Under the pieces are notes generated by a model. It was not told the origin of the DNA. It worked only from the letters and a program-made list of their open reading frames with translations, and made no database searches. A program made the position numbers and the translations under genes. This document shows, one piece after another, positions 55,744 through 64,000 of a DNA stretch of 64,000 bases (position 1 is the first letter of the stretch; each line of letters opens with the position of its first letter). Source of the stretch: JBEVOS01 sp044226655 (lineage in GTDB: Bacteria > Pseudomonadota > Alphaproteobacteria > Caulobacterales > Aquidulcibacteraceae); NCBI GenBank assembly GCA_044226655.1, contig JBGAGO010000002.1, forward strand, positions 496,001-560,000, written 5' to 3'.

Positions 55744-58326
55744 TCAGCTCGGTTGTGCTGACCGCCCATCCCGCCGCGCCGCGCGCCTGAAGAATAGCGC
55801 CTTGGCGAACTCGGTGGCCAGCACATAGCCGAGGACGACGGCGACGATTGCGCCGCTCGCCGCGCCCGACAGCGGGACCAGACCGAGCCCTGTTGCGAGC
55901 GCAGGCGTGACTGGCGCGATGAGCACAAGCGCGGCCACCAGCAGAGACAGCCACACCAGCCAGCGGCCCGGCAGGCTGATCCAGGCCGGATGCTGCGTCC
56001 GCAGCACCAGCAAGGCCGCCAATTCCGTCAGCACCGAGATGATGAACCAGGTGGTTTGAAAGGTGAGCTCGTCCGCGTGCAGCAGAAGGCGCAACACGCC
56101 GAAGGTGATGATGTCGAACACCGAACTCAACAGACCGAAGACGAGCATGAAGGATTCGATGTAGCGCACGCTCCAGCGCTGCGGGGCCCCGAGCCGTTCG
56201 GGATCGACATTATCGGTCGTCACCGCCATCAGCGGCAGGTCGGACAGAAAATTGGTGACGAGCACCTGCACGGCCGTCAGCGGCAGAAACGGCAGGAGCG
56301 GCGTCGCCAGCGACATGGAGACCATGTTGCCGAAGCTCGATCCGGTCGTGATGCAGATATATTTCATGGTGTTGGCGAAGGCGCGCCGGCCATCTTCGAT
56401 GCCCTGCTTCAAAACCCCGAGATCGCGTTCGAGCAGGATGATGTCGGCCGCCTCGCGCGCGACATCGACGGCGCCTTCCACCGAAATGCCGACATCGGCG
56501 GCGTGCAGCGACGGCGCGTCGTTCACGCCATCGCCGAGATAAGCGACCGCATGGCCATTGCGCTGCAGGGCGCGCACGATGCGCTCCTTCTGCTGGGGAT
56601 CGACCTCCACGAACACGTCGGCCTGCTCGACGATGGGAAGCAGCGCATCGCCTTTGATGGCCTCGATATCGGCGCCGCTGAGGATCGTCGGCGCACTTAT
56701 GTTCATGCTGTGCGCGCAATGGGCGGCGACATAGCGGTTGTCGCCGGTGATGATCTTGACCTTGACGCCGGCGGCGCCGAGCGCGGCGATGGTCTCCTTC
56801 GCATCGGCCTTCGGCGGATCGAGGAAGGTGAGAAAGCCGGCGAAGATCATGTCGCGCTCGTCGTCGCGCGTGTAATCGTCCTTCACCGGCGCGCGCCGCG
56901 TGGCGATGGCCAGCGCGCGAAAGCCGTTCTGGCCGTAGCCGCGGTAGATGTCTTCGAGCGCCGCGCGGGCAGCCTCGTCCATCGGCGCCTCAGAGCCTTC
57001 GCGCGCCGTGCAGATGGCGAGCATTTCGGCGAAGGCGCCCTTGGTGATGATGAGGCGCGTGTCGGGCGCGCCGTCATCGACCACGATGGTGAGGCGCTTG
57101 CGCTGAAAATCGTAGGGAATCTCATCGACCTTGCGCGCGCTCACCGCGAGGCCCTTGGCTTCTGCGGCGGCGACGATGGCCTCATCCAGTGGATTCTTGA
57201 TGCCGGTTTCAAGCGCGGCGTTGAGAAAGCCGAGCTGGAACACGGAGGGCGAGGATGCGCCGGTCGGATCGAACGCGTCGGTCATAGCGACCGCGCCTTC
57301 CGTCAGCGTGCCGGTCTTGTCGGTGCAGAGCACGTCGACGCCGCCGAGGCTTTCGATGGCTTCGAGGCGGCGCACCAGCACGCCGCGCTTGGCCATCACC
57401 CGCGCGCCCGCGGAGAGCGTGACGCTGACGATCGCGGGCAGCAATTCCGGCGACAGACCGACCGCCAGCGCGACGGAGAACAGCAGCGATTCGAAGAACG
57501 GCCGCCCGAGCAATTGGTTGATGATCAGCACGAACACGACCAGCACGATCATCACGCGCAGCAAGAGATAGCCGAAGCGGCGCAGGCCGTGCGCGAACTC
57601 GGTTTCCGGCGCCCGCGCACGCAGCCGCTGCGCGACAGCGCCGAAGGCTGTGCGCGCGCCCGTCTCCACGATCAGCACTTTGGCTTCGCCGCTGCGCACG
57701 GAGGCGCCGGCGAACACGCAATTGATCCGCGCCGCGAGCGGGGTTTCGGCCGGCAGCACGCAGCACGATTTCTCCACCGGGAAGGATTCGCCAGTGAGGC
57801 TCGCTTCGGTGACCAGGAAATCGCGCGCCTCCAGGATGAGGCCGTCGGCGGGCACGAGATTGCCGGCGGAGAGGCGGATGACTTCGCCCGGAACCAGCGC
57901 GGCGGAGGCGACGCTGATCTCCGCGCCGTCGCGCAGAACGCGCGTCGTCAGCGCCATGCGTCCGCGCAGCGCGGCCACCGCGCGCGAGGCGTGGTATTCC
58001 TGCGCAAAACCCAGCAGCGTGCTGCCGAGCACGATCGCGAGCACGATCGAGGCTTCCGTCAGATCGCCAAGGCCGAAGGCGACGATGGCGGCGATGACGA
58101 GGATGAGGACGAGCGGGCTTTCGAACTGACGCAGCAGCAGGCGAATGACGCTCGCGCCTTCGTCGCTCTTAAATGCGTTCGGGCCATAGCGCCGCAAAAG
58201 CGCCTCCGCCTCCGCGCCGCTCAGCCCTTCGGGCCGGGAGGCGAGGCGCACGAGCGCATCGCCGGGCGCGAGGCTCCAGAACGGGCCAATGGCGTCGTCG
58301 TCAGGCGATCTTTCAGGTGCGGACAT
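55744..58326 (-). CDS. mgtA: Magnesium-translocating P-type ATPase
   Basis: An 860-residue P-type ATPase of subfamily IIIB. Seen: TGES (178-181) in the actuator domain, phosphorylation motif DKTGTLT (Asp336), ITGDN hinge, YLGDGVNDAPSL, and the Mg-specific VGLSPELLPAIVSVTL stretch in the fourth helix. Ten helices. Starts at ATG 58326. The usual leader features of enterobacterial mgtA (riboswitch, MgtL) cannot be seen in the 151-bp gap upstream. Imports Mg2+ into the cytosol. Confidence 0.93.
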   Translation of the reverse strand: MSAPERSPDDDAIGPFWSLAPGDALVRLASRPEGLSGAEAEALLRRYGPNAFKSDEGASVIRLLLRQFESPLVLILVIAAIVAFGLGDLTEASIVLAIVLGSTLLGFAQEYHASRAVAALRGRMALTTRVLRDGAEISVASAALVPGEVIRLSAGNLVPADGLILEARDFLVTEASLTGESFPVEKSCCVLPAETPLAARINCVFAGASVRSGEAKVLIVETGARTAFGAVAQRLRARAPETEFAHGLRRFGYLLLRVMIVLVVFVLIINQLLGRPFFESLLFSVALAVGLSPELLPAIVSVTLSAGARVMAKRGVLVRRLEAIESLGGVDVLCTDKTGTLTEGAVAMTDAFDPTGASSPSVFQLGFLNAALETGIKNPLDEAIVAAAEAKGLAVSARKVDEIPYDFQRKRLTIVVDDGAPDTRLIITKGAFAEMLAICTAREGSEAPMDEAARAALEDIYRGYGQNGFRALAIATRRAPVKDDYTRDDERDMIFAGFLTFLDPPKADAKETIAALGAAGVKVKIITGDNRYVAAHCAHSMNISAPTILSGADIEAIKGDALLPIVEQADVFVEVDPQQKERIVRALQRNGHAVAYLGDGVNDAPSLHAADVGISVEGAVDVAREAADIILLERDLGVLKQGIEDGRRAFANTMKYICITTGSSFGNMVSMSLATPLLPFLPLTAVQVLVTNFLSDLPLMAVTTDNVDPERLGAPQRWSVRYIESFMLVFGLLSSVFDIITFGVLRLLLHADELTFQTTWFIISVLTELAALLVLRTQHPAWISLPGRWLVWLSLLVAALVLIAPVTPALATGLGLVPLSGAASGAIVAVVLGYVLATEFAKALFFRRAARRDGRSAQPS

Positions 58327-58477
58327 ATCGCCCGCTCTTTAGACGCCCGCCGCCAAGGCGTCCCTCCCGTCCAGCACGACCAATACGCGCAGGCGTCTCG
58401 CGCGGTTCGCTGATAAGGTTCACGGACCTTGGCTCGCAATTGCGCTAAATAGGGCCGGCTTTAGGACTCGCGGCCGC

Positions 58478-58873
58478 ATGCCGAAATATGTGAACAGATG
58501 GGGGCGCGACTATTACTTGCCGGAATTCGGCCCGCCGGTTCGGTGGCTGTTGGATATTCCGCAATTCGACGACCCGGATATGCCAGTGCTGCTCTACTAT
58601 GAGTGCGGGGCCGACAACTGGGCCATGCGCGCCATTCACATATGGGCCAGCGGAATGGCGATGCTCGTCTATCCCGGCGGCCTTGACGGCGACAACCTGC
58701 CTGAAAGCGCGCTTCCCTCGGCTGAGGAATGCAAACGCGACGTCCATGAGAATATCCGGGAAATTTCCGAACTCGAGTTCAACGCGCTTTGGGCCATTAT
58801 CTCGCGTGCACCATCGAGGGCTGTCGACCGGCAGGATTTCATCGGCTCGCGCAGAGAGACGCCGGAAGCCTGA
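58478..58873 (+). CDS. Hypothetical protein, possibly DUF6881
   Basis: A 131-residue protein. Residues 35-110 follow a pattern like DUF6881: PVLLYYECG, aromatic IHIWASGMAMLVYPGG, then acidic PSAEECKRDVHENI and ISELEFNALW. The assignment is by memory of the pattern and is tentative. Function unknown. Composition is less GC-rich than that of its neighbours. Its 3' end overlaps the convergent exported-protein gene by 35 bases. Confidence 0.6.
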   Translation: MPKYVNRWGRDYYLPEFGPPVRWLLDIPQFDDPDMPVLLYYECGADNWAMRAIHIWASGMAMLVYPGGLDGDNLPESALPSAEECKRDVHENIREISELEFNALWAIISRAPSRAVDRQDFIGSRRETPEA

Positions 58874-59324
58874 AGCCTGGGTAGAGGTGGAAGACCGCCA
58901 TCACGGCGCCGCCTTCGGGATTGGCTGTTGGCTCATCCCAATTTTCGGCTGGCGGGGCAGCGCCATCGCAAGTTTGCGTGCGCACGGACGAACGCGAGGC
59001 GCCCAGATCCAGCAACGCGGAGCGAACACGCGCCGCCCGTCGACGCGCGAGTGCAGCGCCGCGCGCGCGCCCCATGATCGCGAAGACGACCTCAACGCCT
59101 TCGCAGTTCAAAGAACGCAGATAGCCCGCCCTGATCGCTTCGACGCCTGAGGCGGCGATGCGCGCGGTTCCGCGCTCGAAATTGATCACCCATTCGGAGG
59201 CTAGGCACAGCGAAGCGGCTGGCGCCGCGCGCGCCTCCTCCGCATTGGCGGGCCTTCCAGCATCGGGCGCGAGCGCGGCCAGAGCCGCGACGGCGGCGAG
59301 CGCAAGGCGCGCGCTAGTACGCAC
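58839..59324 (-). CDS. Exported OmpA-like domain protein
   Basis: A 161-residue protein starting at a GTG (59324), inside the end of gshA. Signal peptide to about residue 28 (NAEEA). The mature part begins with WVINFERGTARIAASGVEAI and has RRRAARVRSALLDLGASRSSV, similar to OmpA/MotB peptidoglycan-binding domains (the F..G...I and RA..V...L..G patterns), but short. Cysteines CLASE, NCEG and TCDG may be disulfide bonded. Tentative family; it overlaps gshA by 11 bases. Confidence 0.6.
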   Translation of the reverse strand: MRTSARLALAAVAALAALAPDAGRPANAEEARAAPAASLCLASEWVINFERGTARIAASGVEAIRAGYLRSLNCEGVEVVFAIMGRARGAALARRRAARVRSALLDLGASRSSVRTQTCDGAAPPAENWDEPTANPEGGAVMAVFHLYPGFRLPASLCASR

Positions 59325-60681
59325 AGGCCTCGAAGGCGGGATCGACGTCGCGCTTCCATTCGGTGTGGTAGCGTTCGAGCAGGCGTTCGGCGGGGGTGAC
59401 GCCGGTTTCGGCGATGTCGTCGAGTTCGCTGAGGAAATGGGTTTCGTCTTCGCCGAACGTATCGAGCTTGGCGCGGGATTTAAGGCCCTGGCGCGCGATG
59501 GCGAGCGCGGCCTGCGCGATTTCCCGAGCGGTCGCGCCGCGGATCGGCGCCTTGAGGCCGAGCGCGGGCACGGCGCGGCGCAGGCTTTCGCGATCTTCCG
59601 CGCTCCAGCTTTTCACCAGGCTCCAGGCCGCATCGAGCGCCGCGTCGCAATAGAAGATGCCGGCCCAGAAGGCGGGCAGCGCGCACAGCCGGCTCCACGG
59701 CCCGCTATCGGCGCCGCGCATTTCGAGGAAGGTCTTGAGCCGCACCTCGGGGAAGATCGTGGTGAGGTGATCTTCCCAATCCTTGATCGTTGGCAATTCG
59801 CCGGGCAGCGCGGGCAGCTTGCCCTTCATGAAGGCGCGAAAGCTCTGGCCCGAGCAATCGACATATTTGCCGTCGCGATAGGCGAAATACATCGGCACAT
59901 CGAGCGCATATTCGGCGTAGCGCTCAAAACCCATGCCGTCTTCGAACACGAAGGGCAGCATGCCGGTGCGATCGGGATCGGTGTCGGTCCAGATATGGCC
60001 GCGATAGGAGAGGAAGCCGTTGGTGCGCCCTTCGGCGAACGGCGAATTCGCGAACAAGGCCGTCGCGATCGGCTGCAGCGCGAGGCCGACGCGGAACTTT
60101 TTCACCATGTCGGCTTCGGATGCGAAATCGAGATTGGTCTGCACCGTACAGGAGCGGAACATCATCTGATGCCCGAGGCGGCCGACCTTGGGCATATAAT
60201 CGCGCATGATCTTGTAGCGGCCCTTGGGCATCATCGGCGTTTCCGCCATCGACCATTTGGGCGAGAAGCCGAGGCCCAGGAAGGCGATGCCGAGCTGATC
60301 GGCGATCTCGCGCACTTGGCTGAGATGTTCGCCGGTTTCCGCGCAGGTCTGGTGCAGATGCTCAAGCGGGGCGCCGGAGAGCTCGAACTGGCCGCCGGGC
60401 TCGAGCGTGATCGAGGCGCGATCCTTTTCGAGCGCGATGACGTTTTCGCCTTCGTAGATTTTGGTCCAGCCGAAGCGATCGGCCAGGCCATTGAGCAGCG
60501 CGCCGATGCCGTTCGGCCCCTCATAGGGAACGGGCGTGCGGGTCTTTTTGTAGAAGCCGAACTTTTCGTGCTCGGTGCCGATGCGCCAGCTCGCGCGGTC
60601 CGGCTTGGGCCCGCGTTCGAGATGCGCAATGAGGTCGCGGACGCCCTCGACCGGGGGCGCCTTCGATTTCGTTTTCGCCAA
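59314..60681 (-). CDS. gshA: Glutamate-cysteine ligase
   Basis: A 455-residue gamma-glutamylcysteine synthetase of the plant/alphaproteobacterial type. The start is a TTG (60681) with a fine GGGAGGAAGCC upstream. Seen: GTEHEKFGFY, LEPGGQFELSGAP and MMFRSCTVQTNLDF. It catalyses the first step of glutathione synthesis in the cytosol. It lies 105 bp downstream of rsmE, a neighbourhood frequently seen in alphaproteobacteria. Confidence 0.95.
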   Translation of the reverse strand: MAKTKSKAPPVEGVRDLIAHLERGPKPDRASWRIGTEHEKFGFYKKTRTPVPYEGPNGIGALLNGLADRFGWTKIYEGENVIALEKDRASITLEPGGQFELSGAPLEHLHQTCAETGEHLSQVREIADQLGIAFLGLGFSPKWSMAETPMMPKGRYKIMRDYMPKVGRLGHQMMFRSCTVQTNLDFASEADMVKKFRVGLALQPIATALFANSPFAEGRTNGFLSYRGHIWTDTDPDRTGMLPFVFEDGMGFERYAEYALDVPMYFAYRDGKYVDCSGQSFRAFMKGKLPALPGELPTIKDWEDHLTTIFPEVRLKTFLEMRGADSGPWSRLCALPAFWAGIFYCDAALDAAWSLVKSWSAEDRESLRRAVPALGLKAPIRGATAREIAQAALAIARQGLKSRAKLDTFGEDETHFLSELDDIAETGVTPAERLLERYHTEWKRDVDPAFEACAY

Positions 60682-60786
60682 AGGCTTCCTCCCTCGCCGG
60701 CCGGCGTCTGGGGCATTTGGGGCGCGCCGCGCAAGGCGGCAAGGGCTCTCGCCCCACGCCATAAAACTCTACCATTTCAGTCGTCT

Positions 60787-61551
60787 TTAGGCGCGCCAAT
60801 CGCCCCTGCGGCTTTGCAGAACGGCGAGCGCCGCGATCGCCGCCGTTTCAGCGCGCAAAATCCGGGGGCCGAGGCCGACCGGGACGACGAAGGGATAGGC
60901 GCGCAGCAGGCGCGCTTCTTCCGGCGTGAAGCCGCCTTCCGGGCCGATCAGCAGCGCGAGCTTCGCGGGCGCATCGGCGTGAGCGAGCGCACCGATCGGG
61001 CGCGCGCTGCGCCGGGCGCCGCCCCAGGGCTGGTTCGGGTCGTCGCCCGTTTCATCGGCCCAAACCAGCGTGCGCCCCTCTTCCCAGGCATCAAGCGCTT
61101 TCGCGAGCGGGACAGGCGCCAGCGTCTCGGGAATGTCGAACCGCTCGCTCTGCTCCGCCGCGCTCCTGGCGATGAGGTCCATGCGGTCCAGACGCACGGT
61201 TTCGGCGATGGTGCGCGCGGTGATGACGGGGCGGAGGCGCCGCACGCCGAGTTCGGTCGCCTTCTCCACTACAAGATCGGTGGCGTCGCGCTTCAGCGGC
61301 GCGAACAAGAGATCGAGATCGGGCGTGAGCGTTGGCGCGCGCAGATGAGCGCGCACGATGAGCGCGAGGCCGCGCTTGTCCTTCTCCGCGATCTCGGCGC
61401 GCCATTCGCCATCGCGCGCGTTGAAGAGGCGCACCCCGGCGCCGAGGCCGAGGCGCAGCACCTGGGCGAGCTTGCGGCTCTGGCCCTCATCGAGCGCCAC
61501 GCGCGCGCCTGCGGCGAGCTGGTCTTCGACATGGAGCCGGGGATCGGGCAT
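60787..61551 (-). CDS. rsmE: 16S rRNA (uracil-1498-N3)-methyltransferase
   Basis: A 254-residue SPOUT methyltransferase from ATG 61551. Seen: the N-terminal PUA-like region (RLHVEDQLAAGARV), VVEKATELGV, SAAEQSERFDIP, and the knot signature LLIGPEGGFTPEEA and VGLGPRILRAETAAI. It methylates U1498 in the 30S decoding centre. gshA follows on the same strand. Confidence 0.95.
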   Translation of the reverse strand: MPDPRLHVEDQLAAGARVALDEGQSRKLAQVLRLGLGAGVRLFNARDGEWRAEIAEKDKRGLALIVRAHLRAPTLTPDLDLLFAPLKRDATDLVVEKATELGVRRLRPVITARTIAETVRLDRMDLIARSAAEQSERFDIPETLAPVPLAKALDAWEEGRTLVWADETGDDPNQPWGGARRSARPIGALAHADAPAKLALLIGPEGGFTPEEARLLRAYPFVVPVGLGPRILRAETAAIAALAVLQSRRGDWRA

Positions 61552-61617
61552 GGATTTGTGCGTGCCAAGACAAGCGCCCGTGTGCAAGCCGGCGCATCAA
61601 GACGAGGGAAGAGACGC

Positions 61618-62403
61618 ATGGGCAGAGTGGATGGAAAAGTCGCGCTGGTGACGGGCGGGGCGAGCGGGATCGGCCTCGGCTGCGCGGAAATCCTCGCGCG
61701 CGAGGGCGCGTTCGTGATCGTCAGCGACATTCAGGACGCCAAGGGCGAAGACGCGGTCGCCGCGATCAGGAAGGCGGGCGGGAAAGCGTCCTATGTGCAT
61801 CACGACACGACCAGCGAAGACGAATGGATCGCTGTCGTCGGCGCCATCGAACGGGAGCACAAGCGGCTCGACATCCTGGTCAACAATGCCGGCATCGGCG
61901 TCGGCGCGCCCACCATCACCGAGATGAGCCTGGCCGATTGGCGCCGCCAGCAGGCGGTGAATGTCGAAGGCGTGTTTCTGGGCATCAAACACACGCTGCC
62001 GGTGATGCGGCGCGCCAAGCATGGCGGCTCGATCATCAACATGTCCTCCGTCGCCGGCCTCAAGGGCTCGCCGACGCTCGCGGCCTATTGCGCGACCAAG
62101 GGTGCGGTGCGGCTCTTCACTAAGGCGATCGCGATGGAATGCGCGAACTTCAAGGACGGCGTGCGGGTGAACTCCGTGCACCCCGGCATTATCGAAACGC
62201 CGATCTGGCTCTCGATCACCGGCGCCAATCCCGGCGCCAACGCCCCGCCCGATCTCGACGCCATGTCGCAGATGGCCGTGCCGCTGGGCGTGAAGGGCGT
62301 GCCCGAAGACATCGCCAATGGCGTGCTCTGGCTAGCCAGCGAGGAGAGCCGCTACGTGACGGGCGCGGAATTGGTGATCGACGGTGGTTTGAGCGTGCGC
62401 TGA
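61618..62403 (+). CDS. SDR family oxidoreductase
   Basis: A 261-residue classical SDR. Seen: TGGASGIG, NNAG, Ser in INMSSVAG, YCATK (YxxxK) and the C-terminal DGGLSVR. The pattern is that of cyclohexanol- or glucose-dehydrogenase-like SDRs using NAD. ATG at 61618 after GAGGGAAGAG; the very long open frame upstream is only an antisense shadow of gshA and rsmE. Substrate unknown. Confidence 0.92.
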   Translation: MGRVDGKVALVTGGASGIGLGCAEILAREGAFVIVSDIQDAKGEDAVAAIRKAGGKASYVHHDTTSEDEWIAVVGAIEREHKRLDILVNNAGIGVGAPTITEMSLADWRRQQAVNVEGVFLGIKHTLPVMRRAKHGGSIINMSSVAGLKGSPTLAAYCATKGAVRLFTKAIAMECANFKDGVRVNSVHPGIIETPIWLSITGANPGANAPPDLDAMSQMAVPLGVKGVPEDIANGVLWLASEESRYVTGAELVIDGGLSVR

Positions 62404-62419
62404 GCGCTCGGAGGGCCAA

Positions 62420-63175
62420 ATGGGCGCGTGGGGCGGCCTTTGCGTATTCGACCATGCCCGCTTCCTCAGCGTCGTCGCGCCGGCGCTGCGCGGCGGGGAG
62501 GATCATCCGCTGATCCAGGAATCCCTCGCCGTGCTGCGGACCCGCGATCGCTACGCGCGCTCCGATTTTCGCGGCCTCGGCCGCTGGGCGTTGAGCTGCG
62601 ATTCGCAATTGTTCGGCTCCTCGTTGGGCCGCGACTTTCTGGTCTGCGACGGTGAGATCGCCTTGGAGACGCCGCGGGCGGGGCCGCGCTGGGGCTACGA
62701 GGATGTGGCCGAACTCTTCGAGCTTTTAGTGACGCGCTACACCATTTCGCACTACGGCAATTTTGGCTTGGCCTTCAACGCGGTGACCGATCTGTTTCCA
62801 GAAGACTTCATGTTCGAAGCGCCGACGCAGGCCTTGATTGGCGCTCTTGACAGCGTCGGCCGCTATTGGGCGGTGGGCAGCGGCGGTTACGGCGAAGGCA
62901 TTCAAGGATGGCTCGACTGGAGCGACACGGCGCGACTGTGGCTGGCGTTGTCCCGGCGCGCGCCATTTACGGCCGAGCTGCACGAGACCTACGCCCACTA
63001 CCCCGATACGGCGCAGCGCGATCGCCATCTCAAGCGCCTCGCGAAATTCATGGAGATTCTCGAACGCGCACGCGTGGCGGGCAAGGGCGTCCTCTGGGCC
63101 CGCGATCTGCGCTTGCTCTACGGAGGTCCCGGTCTGTTCGCTGAACACGAATCTTGGCCGATCGAGCTGCTTTAG
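62420..63175 (+). CDS. Hypothetical protein
   Basis: A 251-residue soluble protein starting at ATG 62420 with GGAGG upstream, 16 bp after the SDR stop. It is rich in aromatic residues (WGGLCVFDHARF, YWAVGSGGYGEGIQGWLDW) and begins with GLCVFD, a pattern seen in uncharacterised proteins that may sense or bind small ligands. No known domain recognised. It overlaps the convergent GFA gene by 4 bases. Confidence 0.65.
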   Translation: MGAWGGLCVFDHARFLSVVAPALRGGEDHPLIQESLAVLRTRDRYARSDFRGLGRWALSCDSQLFGSSLGRDFLVCDGEIALETPRAGPRWGYEDVAELFELLVTRYTISHYGNFGLAFNAVTDLFPEDFMFEAPTQALIGALDSVGRYWAVGSGGYGEGIQGWLDWSDTARLWLALSRRAPFTAELHETYAHYPDTAQRDRHLKRLAKFMEILERARVAGKGVLWARDLRLLYGGPGLFAEHESWPIELL

Positions 63176-63579
63176 AGGTAGCTCCACGTTTTCGGCGAAT
63201 GCATCCAATCATTGTCGCGGCCGTTGGCGTAGCGGATCGGCAGCGCGGCGAGTTGCTCGTCGCTGATCGTATCGAGCGCAGCGATGTTGACGCTGACGAA
63301 AGCGCCGCCGAGTTCGGGCACGTCGCCGTCGCCATAGACGTGGATGCCGCAGGTTGCGCAGAAGCGGCGCCGGCCCTGCTTGGTGTTGAACCGATACTCG
63401 CTGAGCGCGTCTTCGCCCGAGAGCAGACGGAACGCGGCAGGCTTGATGGTGACGCCCCAAGCGCGCGCCTTCTTGCAGATCGAGCAATTGCAGCGGCCCG
63501 TGCCGGCTTCGAGATCGAGCGCAGCCTCGAACGTCGCCGCGCCGCAATGGCACGAGCCGCGATAGGTTTTGACAGCCAT
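63172..63579 (-). CDS. GFA (glutathione-dependent formaldehyde-activating-like) family protein
   Basis: A 135-residue zinc protein from ATG 63579 with AAGGAG upstream. Seen: the zinc-binding SCHCGA, CNCSICKK and FCATCGIHVYG motifs typical of the GFA/Mss4-like fold. Most GFA proteins have no proven enzyme activity; Gfa itself was linked to the S-hydroxymethylglutathione adduct. The frame extends upstream but the GFA core begins at MAVKTYRGSCHCG. Confidence 0.92.
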   Translation of the reverse strand: MAVKTYRGSCHCGAATFEAALDLEAGTGRCNCSICKKARAWGVTIKPAAFRLLSGEDALSEYRFNTKQGRRRFCATCGIHVYGDGDVPELGGAFVSVNIAALDTISDEQLAALPIRYANGRDNDWMHSPKTWSYL

Positions 63580-63734
63580 GATGCGCTCCTTCAGGCGCCG
63601 GGTTTCGCATGGGCGACGGCGCCGATCTGTCAGCAGCGATGCTGTCAATATCGGGGCCTTGCGGTTCCCGCGAAAAAGCGCGACGCTTTCGAAAAAGGGG
63701 TATGGCTCCAATCAAGACAACAAGGGAGGCCCGC

Positions 63735-64000
63735 ATGGCCGAAGCGCGCATCAACAAGAACGGCAAGCTCGCGGGCAAGACCGCGCTGGTGACGGGCGCG
63801 AGCCGCGGCATCGGCGAAGCGATCGCGGCGCGGCTCGCCATGGAAGGCGCGCGCGTGGCTGTGACGGCGCGCACGGCGGAAGACGGCGAAAGCCGCCTGC
63901 CCGGCACGCTGGCGGAGACCGTCGCGCGCCTCAACAAGGCCGGCGCGGAAGCTCTGTTCATCAAGGCCGATCTGGCGCAGGCCGCCGAGCGCGAACGCCT
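63735..64000 (+). CDS. SDR family oxidoreductase (C-terminus beyond window)
   Basis: The first 88 or so residues of an SDR starting at ATG 63735 after AAGGGAGGCCCGC. Seen: LVTGASRGIGEAIAARLAMEG and RVAVTART (given in part), the NAD(P)-binding fold. The window ends in the domain, so the active site is not visible. Subfamily cannot be assigned. Confidence 0.85.
   Translation, partial: MAEARINKNGKLAGKTALVTGASRGIGEAIAARLAMEGARVAVTARTAEDGESRLPGTLAETVARLNKAGAEALFIKADLAQAAERER

Noticed and set aside
55990..58413. 807-codon plus-strand open frame opposite mgtA
   Set aside because: Low-complexity His/Asp/Arg-rich shadow of a conserved P-type ATPase gene.
59158..62403. 1081-codon plus-strand open frame
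   Set aside because: Its first 820 codons are antisense to gshA and rsmE, which have clear homology; only the last 261 codons (from 61618) are a real SDR. High GC at third positions keeps antisense frames open.
1..64000. CRISPR array
   Set aside because: The repeats seen are few, long, palindromic and irregularly spaced; no short direct repeat with unique spacers and no cas gene was found.
1..64000. tRNA or rRNA genes
   Set aside because: No cloverleaf with a T-loop GTTCRA and matching acceptor stem, and no rRNA-like stretch, was recognised by eye; a dedicated scan would be decisive.

Overview
The window is a GC-rich, gene-dense chromosomal segment of an alphaproteobacterium. The gene order fits the Caulobacterales/Hyphomonadaceae (Terricaulis/Vitreimonas-like): a ctaC-ctaD-ctaB-coxF-ctaG-ctaE-DUF983-SURF1-thrC-M16 protease operon, an ispH-thrB-rnhA block, rsmE-gshA, tldD near the cox genes, and the beta-helix/di-heme cytochrome pair named after Hyphomonas. 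The genus assignment is inference; no rRNA or tRNA gene was seen.

Layout. 1-13 kb: exported protein, SDR, a YqjD/YqjE-like pair, beta-helix plus di-heme cytochrome pair, folB with a pteridine-reductase-like SDR, epoxide-hydrolase-like protein, PA0069 radical SAM, TCR/Tet MFS pump, zinc peptidase, carotenoid oxygenase, DUF1992. 13-15 kb: AT-richer accessory genes flanked by a duplicated 3' end of the DUF1992 gene. 15-22 kb: argS, two envelope proteins, ispH, thrB, two extra membrane genes, rnhA. 22-31 kb: a frameshifted DUF6265 gene, a nitroreductase/MarR module with a visible operator, VOC, NfeD/stomatin pair, peroxiredoxin, YqgE, a DUF559 gene enclosed by palindromic repeats, GNAT, M16 peptidase. 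30-38 kb: thrC and the cytochrome c oxidase operon on the minus strand. 38-43 kb: twin TPR proteins, a TIR-TM-Sel1 protein, tldD, and a 23-residue Lys/Ala peptide gene. 43-48 kb: TonB receptor, carboxylesterase and B3 metallo-beta-lactamase in one operon. 48-52 kb: DUF3806, a ThsB-like TIR protein bracketed by short palindromes, DUF1330, methyltransferase, an orphan VirD4/TraG ATPase. 52-64 kb: POT transporter, methyltransferase, GNAT, MgtA-type ATPase with a membrane partner, small hypotheticals, gshA, rsmE, SDRs, GFA protein.

How the genes work together. The main metabolic unit is aerobic respiration: CuA subunit, heme-copper subunit I, heme A precursor synthesis (ctaB), copper insertion (ctaG), SURF1 and subunit III, co-transcribed with threonine synthase. 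Isoprenoid (ispH), threonine (thrB, thrC), glutathione (gshA) and folate/pterin (folB) functions are housekeeping. Most intergenic gaps longer than about 100 bp carry long imperfect palindromes ending in CTCCCC/GGGGAG or GTCATTCCGG. Accessory genes (DUF559, two TIR proteins, DUF3806, small membrane proteins) sit beside such repeats. These repeats, the two TIR proteins and the orphan VirD4-like ATPase are the least explained parts of the window.
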